DNA of 64,000 nt from the NCBI GenBank assembly GCA_019510185.1, contig JAEKKV010000017.1:62001-126000 (forward strand). The letters are read 5' to 3'. Under the pieces are notes generated by a model. That model did no database searches. It saw only the letters and a program-made list of their open reading frames with translations, and was not told the DNA's origin. Shown here piece after piece: positions 63,022 through 64,000 of this stretch. The stretch comes from Verrucomicrobiota bacterium (GTDB lineage Bacteria > Verrucomicrobiota > Verrucomicrobiia > Opitutales > Opitutaceae). Position 1 is the first letter of the stretch. Each line of letters begins with the position of its first letter. The translations under genes were made by a program, and so were the position numbers.

Positions 63022-63645
63022 CTAAAGCTTTTTCAAAGCCTCGATGAACGGGCCCGGGCCGCCTTCTTGATACCCAAGGCGGGCCACTTCCTTCCCCTTT
63101 CCATTCAACACGACCACCGTCGGATATCCCTCGATTTTAAATTTCCGGGAGAGTTGTTCGTTCTGCGCTTTTTCCGCGTCGGATTGCGGCAGGGTGCGAG
63201 GAAAATCCAGCTTCACCAAGATAAGCTTCCGCCCCGCGTAGGTTTTGAACTGAGGCGTGGACAGAATTTCTTGATCGAGTCGCTTGCACCATCCGCACCA
63301 ATCGGAACCGGTAAAAAACAGAAACACCTTGCCGTCGGTTTCACGCGCCTGCGCCAGCGCAGCCTGATAGTTGGTGGTCCATACCCCCGAAGCGACGGTC
63401 GGGGCCGAAGCCGAAGGCTCCGCGATGGTCACACCGGATAACTTGGCATTCACCTCCACGACCTTGCCCGATTTTAGCTTGATGCGTTGGTCGGCATAGT
63501 TGAGCACCAGAGTCTCACCGGCCTCCAGTCTGGCGACCGGGGCTCCCTTTTCAGCTATGACTTTTTCGTAGCTGTCACCGATCTCTACCGCGGATAAAGG
63601 CAGGGCAAGAACCACCAACAGCGAAAGGGCGCACGCGATTTTCAT
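63022..63645 (-). CDS. Exported thioredoxin-fold protein (SDWCGWCK)
   Basis: 207 residues from the ATG at 63645. A signal peptide (MKIACALSLLVVLALPLSAV) precedes a domain of about 75 residues with short beta strands (SYEKVIAEKGAPVARLEAGE and TLVLNYADQRIKLKSGKVVE). The thioredoxin domain follows with FLFFTGSDWCGWCKRLDQEI (CGWC active site) and KIEGYPTVVVLNGKGKEVAR (cis-Pro region). It is likely a periplasmic thiol-disulfide reductase or chaperone. The leading 75-residue part is unusual for DsbD-gamma-type proteins. Confidence 0.82.
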   Translation of the reverse strand: MKIACALSLLVVLALPLSAVEIGDSYEKVIAEKGAPVARLEAGETLVLNYADQRIKLKSGKVVEVNAKLSGVTIAEPSASAPTVASGVWTTNYQAALAQARETDGKVFLFFTGSDWCGWCKRLDQEILSTPQFKTYAGRKLILVKLDFPRTLPQSDAEKAQNEQLSRKFKIEGYPTVVVLNGKGKEVARLGYQEGGPGPFIEALKKL

Positions 63646-63772
63646 GAGATGAGCGAGGACGGGGTTGCAAACGCGGATCACCGCGAAGCCTAGCCCGGCA
63701 CCTGCAATCAAGTCCAGCCGCCATCTCACTGCGGTTGGAAGAGATACTGAGGGAGTGAAACCGAGTCCTGAA

Positions 63773-64000
63773 TCAAACCTCGGCCAGCAAGCGGCGCAGG
63801 GTTTCGTCCACGAGCTTGGGATTGGCCTTCCCCTTCGACGCTTTCATGATCGGACCCTTGAGGCCGTTGATCGCGCTCTCCTTGCCTGCCTTGAACTCGG
63901 CCACGGACTTAGCGTTGGCGGCGATGGCGTCGCGGCACCAGCCCTCGAGTTCGACGGTGTCGGTCGGCGCGGCGGCCAGGTCCTTGCGGGCGACGATGGC
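63773..64000 (-). CDS. gatB: Asp/Glu-tRNA(Asn/Gln) amidotransferase subunit B, C-terminal end only
   Basis: The last 75 codons are in the window; the start lies beyond the right edge. The reading AIVARKDLAAAPTDTVELEG, WCRDAIAANAKSVAEFKAGK, ESAINGLKGPIMKASKGKAN and PKLVDETLRRLLAEV matches the GatB/YqeY C-terminal tRNA-binding domain (typical G-x-V-M-K-A-S/T-x-G-x-A-N-P motif). GatB works with GatA and GatC to form Gln-tRNA or Asn-tRNA. Confidence 0.9.
   Translation of the reverse strand, partial: AIVARKDLAAAPTDTVELEGWCRDAIAANAKSVAEFKAGKESAINGLKGPIMKASKGKANPKLVDETLRRLLAEV

Overview
The window is GC-rich bacterial chromosome, and I judge it to come from Verrucomicrobiota, most likely Opitutaceae or a close relative. 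The pointers are a fused LpxC-FabZ, a Minf_1886-family protein, the 51-residue small basic protein shared by Verrucomicrobiota and Chlamydiae, a C-terminal PEP-CTERM tail at the left edge, and complete Gram-negative lipid A functions. It is mostly a tightly packed housekeeping region, interrupted by one accessory surface-polysaccharide locus. I saw no insertion sequence, prophage or CRISPR array.

Layout. 1-9.4 kb: tail of a PEP-CTERM protein, an animal-like UDP-glucose 6-dehydrogenase, a Gfo/Idh/MocA oxidoreductase, a PLP aminotransferase, and a minus-strand operon serS - SGNH-like - tilS - ftsH closed by a terminator. 9.4-20.2 kb: the polysaccharide locus. It begins in an AT-rich spacer with a sulfotransferase. 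A plus-strand block (sulfotransferase, two glycosyltransferases, a GT10 fucosyltransferase, an FkbM methyltransferase) runs head-on into a minus-strand block. The minus-strand block starts at 23.6 kb with an LpxL-like acyltransferase and continues through an ELM1-like protein, a GT4, a nucleotide-sugar dehydrogenase, an MBOAT, its SGNH-like partner, a GT11 fucosyltransferase and a second GT10. Together these could build and decorate a fucosylated, acylated and perhaps sulfated surface glycan.

23.7-35.8 kb: two dipeptide-transporter ATPases, smpB-thrB-trmL, rpoZ, cutA, the small basic protein, DedA, tRNA-Arg(CCG), hisI, lpxA with lpxC-fabZ, efp (asparagine at the tip residue), carbonic anhydrase and thymidine phosphorylase. 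36-47.8 kb: argS, membrane and envelope genes (GYF_2, YihY/BrkB, PpiD-like, TolC), miaA, and a possible glycolipid trio (GT4, lipid kinase, LpxH-like phosphatase). 47.8-64 kb: an Hsp20 gene behind a near-consensus sigma-54 site, many small conserved proteins, rlmJ, Nudix, M24 peptidase, an Fpg-like glycosylase with a broken zinc finger, tlyA, NAD kinase, an M16 peptidase, a Fur-family regulator lacking the usual metal ligands, a decayed response-regulator remnant, a thioredoxin-fold protein and the end of gatB.

Lipid A and envelope work recurs through the window (lpxA, lpxC-fabZ, LpxL-like, LpxH-like, nucleotide-sugar dehydrogenases, glycosyltransferases, TolC). All calls come from reading motifs by eye; no database search was run.
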